NCBI GenBank assembly: GCA_011316305.1
Contig: SAUG01000084.1
Location: 62,001-126,000, forward strand
Direction: 5' to 3'
DNA: 64,000 bases
DNA from: Rusavskia elegans
Lineage: Eukaryota; Ascomycota; Lecanoromycetes; Teloschistales; Teloschistaceae
Made by a program: the position numbers and the translations under genes. Shown here in pieces: positions 23,766 to 35,547 of this stretch. The notes below the pieces were generated by a model that was not told the origin of the DNA, ran no database searches, and worked only from the letters and a program-made list of their open reading frames with translations. Numbering within the stretch: position 1 is the stretch's first letter; every line of letters begins with the position of its first letter.

Positions 23766-25411
23766 ATTATATCTGTAGATTCTATTTATAGAAAGTAAAA
23801 AATACGAAATCTTTTACTATACAAATTCTATTTATCACGTTATTATATTAATAGATTTTTCGATATAAATAAATATTTATTATATAGAAGTAAATAGAAT
23901 ATTAATAATTTATTAAAAGAAAAATCGGTTATTTTTATAAAATATTCTATAAAAAACGATCTATTATATAAAACGTAGCGTTATCGATATCGGTTTCTAT
24001 TTACGTTTATATTTATAATCTATTGTTTTTTATAACCAATAATTTCGATAATATAATATAAATTTTCTACGATAAATATTATAAAATATATAGAATCGAT
24101 TTGAAAACTTTATTAAAAAAAGAAATCGTAAATTAATAACGGATTCAATTTTCGAATATTTTTACAATTTCTATTATATTAATCGAATATAGATTTTTTT
24201 TAGTTATATCGCGCGTATAATAACTAGATTACGAAAATAGCTAGAAAAGAAATCGATAAAAATAAATAAATAATTCCGTTAATAATATATTTTAAATATC
24301 GAAACTAGATATTAACGTTATAATATTAAAATAAAATTTTTATATATTCTATCGATTCTATATATTTTTTTTCCTTTATCGATTTTTTTCTAAATATATA
24401 ATAGTAAATAACGTTATATTATAAAATTACTAAATTCGCGATAAATATTTCAAATTTTATAAATATAATTATCTAAAGAGATTTTAATATTAAAAATTGA
24501 TATTATATTTAAAATTAATATAATAATATATTAGTTTAAAAACTAGTTAATCGATTTCGTATATCTAATTAATAGATTCGTTTCGTACTAATATTAATTT
24601 TTATACGGAACGGATTAGACGGATAATTACGCTGCTATTTACTTTATTACTACTAGCGATTTCTAAAAATTAAAATCTTTTAAATCGTTCGATTTTAAAT
24701 TTAGAATTTTTATTATATTAATAGAATTTTTAATATATATTTATTAATTATTAACGTTATAATTTTTAAAATTAATTCATTAATATTGTATCGTTATATC
24801 AATATTATTCTTATAGCGACGTTATAATTAAAGATAAAAATAATATTAAAAAATTCTGTTGATTATAATTGAAATCTATTATTAATATTAATTTATTATA
24901 AAAATCTATTTTTTTATATATAATTTTTGACTTGTAATATAATATTATAACTATTTGTATTTTTAATTTATTATAATACGATATATAAATTATTTAATAT
25001 ATTTATATAACTATTTATTATAATAAAATCTGTTTTAAATTTCGTTTAAATCTTTCGATTTTAGTTTTAACTATTTATAAATCGTATTTTAAAAAGTAAA
25101 AGTTTTCTATAATATTATATATTTACAGTTAAATAATATTAAATTCGTATTTGCTTTCAATATATTAGATTAATTAAAATCTATAATTAGATTGACAGTC
25201 GGATCGGATTTCGAATCCGAATTAAAAAAATTAATTCGATTCGAATCGGTTCCGATTTTTCTAGATACCGATTTAAATCGATTTTAATTTTTCTAGATAT
25301 TAATCCGATTTAATTTTAGATTAAATTCGGATTTTTAAATTTAATATATTAAAATTACTAAATTCTCATAAAAAAGTATAATTCTAGTATAAAAGTTATA
25401 TCTATCTATTT

Positions 25412-25865
25412 TAATCTGGCCGTTCGGGTCGGATTTCTATTAAATTATCGGGAATCCGACCCGATTTTAGCGGGTTAAACCGGTTCGATTTACTAAACAG
25501 TCGAATCCGAATCGAATCCGGGTTAAATTCGAATATTCGCTGAACTTTCTATATATATAATAAATATATATATAGATTATATTTTAATTCTAATTATAGA
25601 TAATATATTAAACTAATAGATTTAATCTAATTAGACTTTTTTTAGTTAACGTAATTAATTAATTAGAAATTTTTTAAATAATTTATATAGCTTTTATACT
25701 AGAGTTAAATAAATTATATAAATTTAATAAATTAATTCAATCGAATCGGATTATATAATCCGAATTAAAATTCGAGTCGGGTCGAACCGTAGAATTTTCT
25801 AACTCGATTCGGATCGAGTCGAGTTAGTTAATCCGAATTTGAAATTCGACCCGACGGCCAGTCTA
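25412..25865. mobile_element. hAT-like non-autonomous element with 8-bp TSD (454 bp)
   Basis: Runs from TAATCTGGCCGTTCGGG to GACGGCCAGTCTA, with exact flanking duplication ATCTATTT. Interior related to the 12096 and 18992 elements. It may be inserted in an older relative whose left end (TAGATTGACAGTCGG) starts near 25188. Confidence 0.8.
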
Positions 25866-26713
25866 ATCTATTTAAATAAAATTTAATTAATTAATTATAT
25901 TAGTAAAAAGATTTCTAGTTTGATAAAATATATTATCTAAATATATTATCTCTATTTATTACAAATTAATTATTTAATTATAATATTATAATATAATATT
26001 TATCGTAATATATTATATATAAAATATAGATCGTAATCGAAAAACATTATACTATAACTAAAAAATACTATTAGAAATATGAAATAATACTATAGAGATG
26101 ACTATAAAATACTATATTTATTAAATTTAATTTAACTAATCGGAATACTAAATTGCTATTCTATTATTTTCTTTTATTTCGTTATTTTTATCGAATATAG
26201 CGATTTTAGCTCTGATTTTTATCTATATATATTTATTTTTACTACGCGAAAGCTAATTAACTAATTTATTCAATTATTATAAAACGTTTAAATCTATATA
26301 TTTAAAAGCTCTTAATTATATATTATATTATCGCTCAACGTTTTTCTATTTCTATCTATAACTACTTTGCCGACTTTTTCTTTATTTACTAGTTTCGTTC
26401 TATAACCTTCTGATCGCCTACCTTATTATTATTTATAAAAAGACGTCGCGCTTTTTTATATTCGATGTTATTATTTATAATAACGTCGAAGCGTTAAGAT
26501 TGTTTATTAATTTTTCTAATTCTATTTTATAATTTTTCTATACGATTTTTTTAACGTTTTCGATTTCTACGGCTTTTTCGGCTTCGTATTAAAGGTAATA
26601 GCTATTTATTGTCGCTAGTAGATAGGTTTAGAGAATTCTAAAAAGATTTAAAATCTCTTTTTTCTCGATTTTATATAGTTTATATAGTTTTCTATATAGT
26701 CTTTTATACGGTT

Positions 26714-26785
26714 CCTCGTATTATACCTCGAATTATATCTCGTATTATATCTCGTATTATATCTCGTATTATATCTCGTATTATA
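26714..26785. repeat. 12-bp tandem repeat, six units
   Basis: Six head-to-tail copies of CTCGTATTATAT or close variants, within an eroded transposon-like region. The unit is a multiple of 3, so it could have encoded a 4-residue repeat. Confidence 0.85.
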
Positions 26786-28546
26786 GCTTTTTCTTTTTAT
26801 ATAGCTTCTCTCCGACTTTTTTTTCTAATTACTATACGAGCGCGTTTAGCTAATTTAGTCCTACGATAGAGACGCTGTTATCTAATACGTTGCTTTTCTA
26901 TATCGCGAATTCTAGTTTCTACAAACTCGAATAAAGATAGGAGTCTATAAGAAGAGTTTTTAAATATCTATTATTTACGAGTAGCTATATTCGCTTTAAT
27001 AGATCCTTTTAGCTTCATTTTACTCTAGATATATAGAGGATTACTAATACGGAAAAATTCTAAAATAGTAGTTTTATTAGAAAAGTTATTACTGAAAAAA
27101 TTATCGATAGTTAAATAAAAGGCCTTGCTAAATCCTTTCTACTATTTTTTAAAAGTCTTTATATCGATTTTATAGATTTCTTTATTATTATCGTTATTAT
27201 CATTATTATCTATAGATATATTTCTAGCTATATCTTTATTTTTTCGAGTAAAAGTAGCTGCGATTTCGACGTTAAAAGGAAAGAAAATATTATACGTTAA
27301 TAGATTAATATTAATAATACTAGTCTTTTTAAAGAGATTCTAGCTTGCCTTTATTTTTTTTATCGGTAATATTAATCGTATAATACTAAACGTCGTTTAT
27401 TAATTAAATTCAAGATTATAAACTATAATATAGATCTCGCTGATAGTACTAGTATCTATAGTAGTTACTTTTCTCGAAAATACCGGCGCTATTATTCTAG
27501 AAAAGAAGCTTCTAAATCTCGTATTTATAGAAAAGGCCTATCGAATAGTAAAACTAGCTACTATATTTCCCGAGATTTTAACTTTCGGGAAGATTTTTAA
27601 CTATCTAGTATTATTTAAAGATTTTATTATATACTATCCGTATAACTTTAAAATTAAATTTTTAGAAAAGGTAAAAATAATAATTAAATAGAATTTATTC
27701 TTTAGATTTAGTAATAGCGAATTTATACTCTAAGACCTAATATCTAATAAAACTATTATTTTATTCGATTACTTTTTCTAGATTTCCTATAGATAATAGT
27801 AGCCGATTTTTTAATTTTATATAAACTCTTTCGACGTTGTTAGAAATAATAATACCGAAGTTTAAAAGCTTATTAGTATAGTAGCGGTAGAACTTTTCCG
27901 CTTTTTTATCTAGCTATATAGCGAAATAGTAGTTAATAAACTCGGAATCTATTTATTTATATTTAGTTTCTAGCGCTTTCTAGTTTTTATAGATTTTTAC
28001 TTTTATTAAAACGTTATATACTGCTTTCTATATAGTTATAAATTCGTTAATCTCTATTTAAAAATAAAAGGATCGGTATATTTAAATCTTTATATTATTA
28101 TCGATATAATAGAAATATAGAATATAATTACCTTCGAAAAAGATAATAAAAATTATATTAGTAAAAGCTTACTCTATATTAGTATCGAAAAGACCAGGGT
28201 CTAGAATCTATAGTTAGTTATAAAAAAGTTTAATCTATAATAATAATTAAAAGTAGTCCTCTTTTTTCTTATAGAAAATAAATATATAGACGATAATAAA
28301 TATTATTTTTATCGGTATATATCCGAAAACGATATAGAAAAATAGTTTAAATTTATTAGTTTTATATATATAGTTAACGATAAAAACTTTATAGTTTTAT
28401 TTTAGTAGTTTAAATATCTTCCGGTTAGCGTAAAAGAGATATATTAATTAGCTATAGCGATTTTTACGAGTTTTAAAAACCTATTTTTTTATATTCTTCT
28501 TTTTAAAAAGAATTTTTAATAGAGTTTATATAGATATAAATCCGCG

Positions 28547-29130
28547 AAGAACTTTCTATTTAATAGTACGTTTAGTATTATAGATATTCTAAGTTTTTAC
28601 GAGAAAACGTTAGTTCTTTTTCTCTATTTTATTATAAAAGGAATCGAGGATTTAGCTAGACGTATTAGTTTACTATATCCGTTAATATATAATTTCTATA
28701 AGTTCCGGAATTATATTAACGCGGCAATAAATAGTAAAGCTTTTAGAATCTACTAGTTTATATCTAAAATAAAAACTTTTAATAAAATATAATTTTTATA
28801 TATTATAGATTTTTTTATCGACTGCCGCGGCCTTTTAGTAGTAATTATATCGGTTACTAGCTATATTACGATTTTTACTACGCCTTTTAATTATATCTAA
28901 TTTAGTATAGACGAGGTAGATTTTAATAATTATTTATTTACTAATAGGATTCTTTTTTATATTTATTTTTTATATTACGTAGCCTTGTTTTTTAACGAAA
29001 ATATTAACGGCAGTAACAAGGTTATCGAATATATTATATTTTAAATCGGTAGAAAAAGATAGAAGCTATATTTAGAAGATTATAATAGCGGTAAAAATAA
29101 TAGAAAACAATATTAAAGAAAAATGAATTT
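28547..29130 (+). pseudogene. eroded open reading frame of unknown transposon-type protein
   Basis: One plus-strand frame stays readable for almost 200 codons with only a handful of stops, all TAA or TAG, as expected from RIP of CAA and CAG. Readable pieces include LARRISLLYPLIYNFYKFR and SIDEVDFNNYLFTNRI. I do not recognise the family. Similar but weaker coding traces extend upstream to about 26900. Confidence 0.45.
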
Positions 29131-29579
29131 AGAATAATTATTTATTATCTTTAACGCGAGATAATAGAATCTATTAATATTAAAGGTTAGTTCTAGATAG
29201 TAATATATTATAAATAGTAGATTTAGATATTCTATATTTAAAAGAGTAATATTAAGATTATAGTATTTTTTAATTAATAATTTAGGTTGATAGAAAAGAT
29301 TTAGGCCGATAGAGATAGTAGAAAACGATATTAAAGAAAAAGGACTTTTATTATACTAATTAAACTATATTTTAACTACTAAAAACGTATATAGTACTAA
29401 ATATCATATATACTAAAGGTTTACCCTATAGATTAATATTTTCCAATTAATTAATACGGGTAATCTATACTATATTCGATAATAGTATTTTTTAGTAATA
29501 ATAGTAGTATTTTTTAGTGTTTTTAATAGTATATTTTAGTAATAGTATAGTGTTTTCCGATTACGATTCTAAAATATTT

Positions 29580-29752
29580 TATAGACCGGATTAGATTTCT
29601 ATCGATTTTTATTTTATAATTCGATTTAATTTTTAATTCTAATTTTAGAAACCGATCTATACTTTTTAGTAGATTAGATCGAATCGAATTACTAAAATTC
29701 GGATCGGATTTCTAAAATACTAACGAAAATTCGACCCGAAATAGCCAATCTA
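29580..29752 (-). mobile_element. partial TAG..CTGGCC-ended element (reverse)
   Basis: Ends in ATAGCCAATCTA, whose reverse complement matches the left end of 18992-19536 (TAG..TTAGCTATTTCGG type). It shares the CGATCTATACTTTTTAGTAG-like interior. The other end is not recognisable. Confidence 0.5.
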
Positions 29753-29840
29753 TCTATAATTTCGAATTTAATTTCGAACGTTTTTACGAAATCTTTTTAG
29801 CTAAATCGAATTTAGAAATATTACTTTACGCAAATATCTA

Positions 29841-30294
29841 GGGTATAGAGTAAAGACTAACTCTAAGTTAAAATTAACTACGCTAAGGTAGCTAAGGTAC
29901 CATCTATCTTCCCTACGGCTCAGACTACTGCTTAAAATACAGGAATCGCAGTTGGGATGCATAAAATTGGGACGCCCAAACGGGGCCTCAGCAGACGACG
30001 AACGGACTGGCCGTAGCACCTACTAAACGACCCCCTGCCGTTTATATGGATTATCATCTAGGTAAACCCCATCATGTTCAGTGATTATCCACCTACCCTC
30101 CATTCACTGGTGGCGATCCCTACGGAAAAGACGAATTTGTAGTAATGTCAATTGCAAGAGTTATTGTTCGTTGTGGGACACCGGTATCTAAATTGGATTA
30201 TTTGATCCTATGAACATCATCATTCTATCTAGACACATTTCACGCAGATAGTGGTCGCTAACATCGTGCTCCCACTGAAGGCGAACCGATACAA
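29841..30294. other. gene-free boundary zone downstream of asparagine synthetase
   Basis: Composition changes from RIP-damaged to normal around 29840-29960, followed by the presumed 3' UTR of the minus-strand gene starting at 30294. Contains two close CTAAGGTA(G/C) words (about 29883-29899). No gene is seen. Confidence 0.5.
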
Positions 30295-32450
30295 TCACTT
30301 CGTGCCCTTCTCGTATTTTGCCAGGTGTGTAGAGATTGCCCTGGCGTATCAATTAGCTATCTTTTGGCAAATATTGGTCAGCTCTTTAGCTTACCTCCCG
30401 CTGGGATCGCTTTGATTCGACCAGGTAGGCGCCCAGCGCATGACAGTCGAAGCGCATTGGGGAGGGAAAAGTTCGTCGAACATCAGACGGTACCAATAAG
30501 CCTCTTTGGTATCCGGAACGTCATCTCCCCACTCCGCTTTCGGACGCTGCATTTGCTCGTCGCTCACATGTTGTTCCGCGTTGCTCTTCAAGGCATCGAT
30601 CCACCCATAACCCACCCCGTCGCTGAATTGCTCCTTCTGTCTCCATAGAATATGCTGCGGCAGATACGGCTGCACATTGGGTTCGTCCGTTGTATCGAAA
30701 GCCTTCCGCAAGATATACTTTTCCATGCGGCCGTCCTTTATGAGTTTTTCAGCCGGGTCAACGTTCATCGCGCTTTCCACGAACTACGATACGTCAATTG
30801 AGAGCATACTGAACGGAGCGACGACGATACTCACCTCCCGATCAAGGAACGGGACACGGGCTTCGACTCCCCACGCCGCAGTTGATTTGTTGGCACGAAG
30901 ACAGTCAGAAAGATGCAGATTCTTGATACGTCGGACGGTCTCTTCATGGAAAGCTTCATTACTTGGTGCAGCGTGGAAGTACAGGTATCCTCCAAATATT
31001 TCATCGCTACCTTCGCCGCTGAGCACCATCTTCACCCCCATGGCCTTAATCTTCCGGCTGAGCAGAAACATGGGTGTGGACGCTCGAATTGTCGTCACGT
31101 CGTAGGTTTCGAGATGGTAAATGACGTCTGAGAGTGCCTCTAGGCCGTCCTCGATTGTAAACGTGAAGTTGTGATGTTTGGTCCCCAAGAAATTGGCTAC
31201 CTCCAGCGCCGCTTTCGTATCGGGGGCATTCGGAAGTCCGATCGAGAACGAATGCAGTTGCGGGAGCCAGGTGATCGTGGACAATTCATCCGCATCATCA
31301 ATGCCGACTAATTGCTCACTTGGTTGCTGATCCATCGCAATATAACCATTGGCTTTGCTTCTTTGCTTGTTGCCCAGTCTGAGTGTTTCCCGCTGTGCGA
31401 TTGAAGCGACCAAACTCGAATCGAGACCGCCCGAAAGAAGGACGCCATAAGGAACCTCGGCCATGAGCCTCTTTCGTACTGATTTTTCGAGTGACGTTCG
31501 CAAGAGCTTGTAGTCCACTGGCGTTCTCGGAACATCGAGAGGGTTCCACCATGGGGGCTGGAAGTATCTTGAAGTACTGCCCGTGGAGGAATCATAAACG
31601 TGGCCGGGCGGAAATGTGACAATTTTGTCGCATACCGGGTGGAGGCATTTCAGCTCTGATGCGAAATAGACAGCGCCTGGCGTTTTGCTTGACCATCCCT
31701 GGTAGAAACTGGTGATACCAATCGGATCCCGAGCAGCGATTATCCGATCCAAATTTTTGTCATATAGAACCCACGAAAACATCCCATCCAGATACTTGGG
31801 TGCGTCCAATCCATATTTCATGTACTTCGGCACGTTAGAGAAGCATCAACGTCGTTTGGAGATTGACACACCAGAGGTATGATTACTTCGCAATCGGAAT
31901 GCGTCTTAAAGTCGTAAGGTTGTTCCAATTGTTTGCGAAGGACCCTATGGTTGTAGATCTCTCCGTTGACCGCAAGTGAGAGCGAGCCGTCCCCGTTCAC
32001 TAATGGCTGAGCGCCGCTGTCTGGTCGGGTTCAACGTCTGTGTAGATACAGGGACACGGGCTCTAACCAACGCCGACAATACTCAAGCGTTCATGGGCCA
32101 ATACTGCAAATCTCTCAGCCAGCCGAACTTTGCAAGCAAGCAGAAAGCGTACTGGTGTTGTTTGCCGTGAAATTGCCGCCTAACAGCGATCAGTAATCAA
32201 TCACGCGAGCCATGACGACGATCAGCGTACTCCAATCGGGACCTCGGTGCCTTGCGCTGCTCACGATCAGTACCAAGACAATTGGAATTGGGGCTATCAG
32301 CGTACGCCTTGGCCATCCGCAACGCGGTGGGTTTGAATTGCTGTACATCGGGATGACTTGGTGCAGAGTCAGCGGAACACCGCTGCTCGGACGCAATCCT
32401 CCTCTGTTGACATAAGTTACTGACCAATGACATGCGAAAATGCCACACAT
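30295..32450 (-). CDS. ASN1: asparagine synthetase (glutamine-hydrolysing)
   Basis: Cytosolic enzyme making asparagine from aspartate, ATP and glutamine. Nine exons: 32425-32450, 32306-32356, 32231-32256, 32153-32179, 32068-32103, 31872-32020, 30835-31824, 30395-30783, 30295-30340; 1740 nt, 579 aa. It starts MCGIFACH; after Met removal Cys2 is the N-terminal nucleophile of the class II glutaminase domain ([26 protein letters not shown]). The synthetase domain has the PP-loop SGGLDSS (236-242) and [13 protein letters not shown] (from about 373). The short last exon gives a tail after DPSGR. The first five exons are only 26-51 nt, separated by 47-68-bp introns, so gene finders may miss the N-terminus. 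The promoter carries a Gcn4/CPC1-type site, fitting general amino-acid control. Confidence 0.96.
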
Positions 32451-32892
32451 TGTTTGGGTTTGCTGGAGATAAAATCGTTGTCTCTGGCTCTGGCCTGGCG
32501 GCTTTCAATAGGGTCAGGGCTTCAGAGACGAACAGGAGGAGCAGGAAGGAGAACGCCGACGGAGCTGGAAGCCTGGTGACTTGACATGGGTTGTTATCTC
32601 GTTGCCGAATCTGAGTCACTATTTGCAATTCGGGTAGAAAGGTAATTACGAACTGATGGTGGAAAGCACGGACCAGAAAAGCACGAGGTGGGGGTTAGCG
32701 CGGGATCGTTCGCCAAGATATGTGCATCAACATCGTCGAGATTCATCAAGAGCCAATCTATGTGAATGTCTTATGTTCTGTACAATGTCGCCCCCAAATA
32801 GCATGGTAACAAGCAGTTTCTCTCAACCCTTGTCCGATGACGCTCTTGCCAGGTTAGAGGAGAGGAGCCTTCGATACGGTTCGATGGCTTGC
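32451..32892. promoter_or_regulatory. asparagine synthetase promoter / UBC9 3' flank
   Basis: A 442-bp spacer between two same-strand genes. It holds the ASN1 promoter with TGAGTCA at 32612-32618 and the UBC9 3' UTR. No gene is seen. Confidence 0.55.
32612..32618. promoter_or_regulatory. Gcn4/CPC1 (general amino acid control) site TGAGTCA
   Basis: Perfect palindromic bZIP site TGAGTCA, about 162 bp upstream of the asparagine synthetase ATG. Gcn4 and its filamentous homologue CPC1 bind TGA(C/G)TCA and induce amino-acid biosynthesis genes. The site is seen; its use is inferred from position and gene function. Confidence 0.7.
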
Positions 32893-33525
32893 TCAAGGTG
32901 CAGGATTCTCCTTCACGATCTGCTTGATCTTTTTTTCATACGCTTGACGGTCCTTCTTGAACAGGTTGTAGGCTTCGGCTTGCGCGGGCGATTCGGGATT
33001 AGGATCATTTAGGAGATCCTGGATACCAAGAAGTATCTGCTTGATGGTAATCGCTGGCTTCCAACCTTCCTCTTCGTTGAGAATCGAGAGACAGACAGTG
33101 CCAGATGGGTAGACGTTTGGGTGAAAGAGTGGTGGTACGAATTTGCCTAGTAGACGTGAGCAATCTTGTAGAATCCTGCCTCCGTGGGATCGTACATTTT
33201 GGCGGTTTGGTCGGATACTCTGGGAATGTATAAGCTTGATTATTACATAGCGTGTGACGGTACTGACCGTCAGGGAAGGCCACGGTCAACTTGAACAATC
33301 CACCTTCCCAAAGCGTCTTGTCTCTGCCCGGTACGCCACATTCCCAGTTCTTCAGGTCGAGGACTCCCTGGGATGTACGAACAGGTTTCGCAAAGAAGCC
33401 AAATGGGTGGTCTCTTCGCCATTGCTTCCTAAATCGCCGCGGTTCGTTGGTCTTTGGTAACATAAGTTTGAGTTTGGGGAAAGGACTGACCGCTCTTCTT
33501 GTAGACGATTCTGGCAAAGAGCCAT
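32893..33525 (-). CDS. UBC9: SUMO-conjugating enzyme E2 (UBC9)
   Basis: Nuclear E2 that accepts SUMO from the Aos1-Uba2 E1 and transfers it to target lysines. Four exons: 33491-33525, 33268-33428, 33196-33219 (24 nt), 32893-33146; 157 aa, the standard fungal Ubc9 length. It starts [20 protein letters not shown] and contains [15 protein letters not shown], the HPN box (HPNVYPSG) and the active-site cysteine in GTVCLSIL (C92, equivalent to human C93). [11 protein letters not shown] near the C-terminus is typical. Introns are 48-62 bp. Divergent from PEX19. Confidence 0.97.
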
Positions 33526-34276
33526 GTTTTGCTAACGATCGCGGCTGGAGCAACGAAGGAAGACTTCAATCTCTTTAGAGAGATATCAAAGATAGTGTAA
33601 ACAATCGCAAATTCAGAATACATGGGGTACAGTCAACTCTCGAAAGGCAGCAGTACCTATAGCAGAATAGCCCACTTTGAAAATGCCTGTTTCACCGAGG
33701 CGTAATTCCTTGTAACGATGACAGAGGATTGGTTGAGTATGCAAGACTTTGGAAATTGTTTTATCACACTGTTTAGCAGCGTGCGCTGAGGATACTGCCA
33801 CGACAGTCGAAAGCTTGCATCAAAGGCTGATCGATCTGAATGGTATGACTCCCGTCTAGATTGACTCGTTCCTGGTTCAGTTCAGTGCCTCTTTCTGCTG
33901 CCTGGACGAACAAAGCCGAAAGCTAAGTACTCTCAAAAGCATCAGTCCCTCTAGTACACAGGTCCAGAAGGTATGTCACTTGAATATGACCAGCCTAGAT
34001 GGGGTATCAACAGATATTATCAATACAAAGTCCATTGCATTGAAAATTAAGGTAAATGATCCAATTGTGACAGGATTACCTAACCAGTACAGTGCTAGTC
34101 GTCATTTAACATTAAGTGCCTTTCTACGGAGTACGCACTAATTGGGTGCCGAGGTCTGCCAGATCAGGCCTGAGTCCATATTACAGTTGCACACCCATAC
34201 CTTATCCTTTTATACGCTCAAGAGCTGCCGTAACACAACCTCTTAGGATGTGGAGTATGCTAATCAGATAGTTCAC
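33526..34276. promoter_or_regulatory. divergent promoter UBC9 / PEX19
   Basis: A 751-bp gene-free region between outward-facing start codons. It presumably holds both promoters and 5' UTRs, possibly with 5' UTR introns. It includes TTAAGGTAAATG near 34047, similar to the AAGGTAAT word of two other divergent promoters in this window. No coding signal is convincing. Confidence 0.4.
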
Positions 34277-35321
34277 ATGGACGGGCCACACAATGACAAG
34301 CAGTCAATTGCAGCAGAGCCATCCGCGACTACAACGTCAGTTGCAGATGACGTTGAGGTGCCAGACCCGGACGAGGATGACTTAGATGACTTAGACGGTG
34401 TTGTTTCCGTCAAATTCGATGCTCTACAGCTCGGAAGACTAATCAGTAGACTAGACCTGCTCGACGAGTTTTCGTCTTCAAAGATCACAACGGGCGAGAA
34501 GAGCGGCCCCCCAGCGCATACCCAACAACAGAATATCCCACCAGACCATGGATCGAGCCCCACTACAACAGATGATTTAACACGACAGCTCCAAGCCCAG
34601 ATGGCCGCGTTGATGGGAGACGGAGAGGAAAATCCGGAAATGCGAAAAGAGATTCAAGCAATTCTACACGAGCTCAGTGCCGCAGTTGAGACGGATTCTG
34701 CATCAGTCCCACCAACCTCAGATATTGCCCAGGCCACTCCCGCGGCTGCAGCCGATGAATCGTTTCAGGACGCCATACTCAGGACAATGCAGCGGATGCA
34801 AGATTCAGGTAACAAAGCACATGCTGAAGCTGCTGCGGGCGATTCAGAGGACATCTTTGCCCAAATGCTCAAAGAAATGCAGAATGGTGATTCAAGTGCT
34901 TCAGCAGGCGAACCAGAATTCTCGAAGATGCTAATGACCATGATGGAGCAGCTGACCAACAAAGACATCCTGTATGATCCGATGAAAGAGCTGAACGATA
35001 AGTTTCCAGCTTGGATGTCCAACCATAAAGCCAGTGTCGAGGCGGATGACCTGTTGAGGTACGAAAAGCAACAACGACTCATCACAGAGATCGTCGGCAA
35101 ATTCGAAGAGAGCACATACTCTGATGCCAATGCAAAGGACCGGGAATACATTGTAGTACGGATGCAAGAGGTAGATTATCATGATTCAAAATCCGGGTCC
35201 AAAGCTGAAGTTTGGTGATCAGATGCAAGCAGCAGGCAGTCCTCCAGCGGATCTTGTTGGCGACATGAGTGGTGCCCAAACGGCTTTGCAAGACATGGAC
35301 TCCAATTGTCCGCAGCAGTAA
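34277..35321 (+). CDS. PEX19: peroxin-19 (peroxisomal membrane protein chaperone/import receptor)
   Basis: Cytosolic, partly peroxisome-attached receptor that binds newly made peroxisomal membrane proteins and docks on Pex3. The acidic N-terminus (DEDDLDDLD) leads to a LLDEFSSSK motif. The helical C-terminal domain contains KDILYDPMKELNDKFPAW, and the last exon gives MQAAGSPPADLVGDMSGAQ and ends in the CaaX-type box CPQQ, the known Pex19 farnesylation signal. The start was chosen as the first in-frame ATG (MDGPHND). Introns: 35171-35222 (52 bp) and probably 34398-34454, a 57-bp stop-free in-frame intron with weak donor GTGTTG; removing it restores the usual DDLDDLLDEFS context. With both removed the protein is 311 aa; with the 57-bp segment retained, 330 aa. 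Confidence 0.94.
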
Positions 35322-35547
35322 ACGATTCAGTCACCGATAACCCAAGTCAGGTGTACCGCTCAGTCCAGTCATTCTCATGAGTATGAGGCGCATTTTCTGT
35401 CTACCGTGACGGGATATGGCGCCTTTCCAAAGGTTCTGACAAAACACGGAGTTCACGACGCTCGTCCGTGAGCCGACTTGGATACGTATTGTTCCGTTCT
35501 GTGTTTACACAACCCGGAACGCTGTGAGGAATACATTGCCCGCCTTG

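Larger units (their letters stand above)
6341..29840. repeat. 23.5-kb RIP-damaged transposon graveyard
   Basis: Continuous AT-rich DNA between the two gene islands with no intact gene. CA and TG are strongly depleted and short frames are riddled with TAA and TAG. The recognisable elements inside are listed separately. Stretches between them (8056-8510, 9291-10136, 10960-11787, 14050-18990, 23770-25400, 25870-28540) look like eroded transposon coding or spacer DNA that I cannot assign to a family. GC-richer islands inside are limited to about 20230-20345, 20571-22830 and 23082-23266. Confidence 0.85.

Noticed and set aside
26714..26785. CRISPR-like regular repeat
   Set aside because: Units are contiguous 12-mers without spacers, in a eukaryotic AT-rich region.
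29801..30019. 72-codon minus-strand frame at the island edge
   Set aside because: Spans the RIP boundary, has no homology I recognise and no gene-like context.
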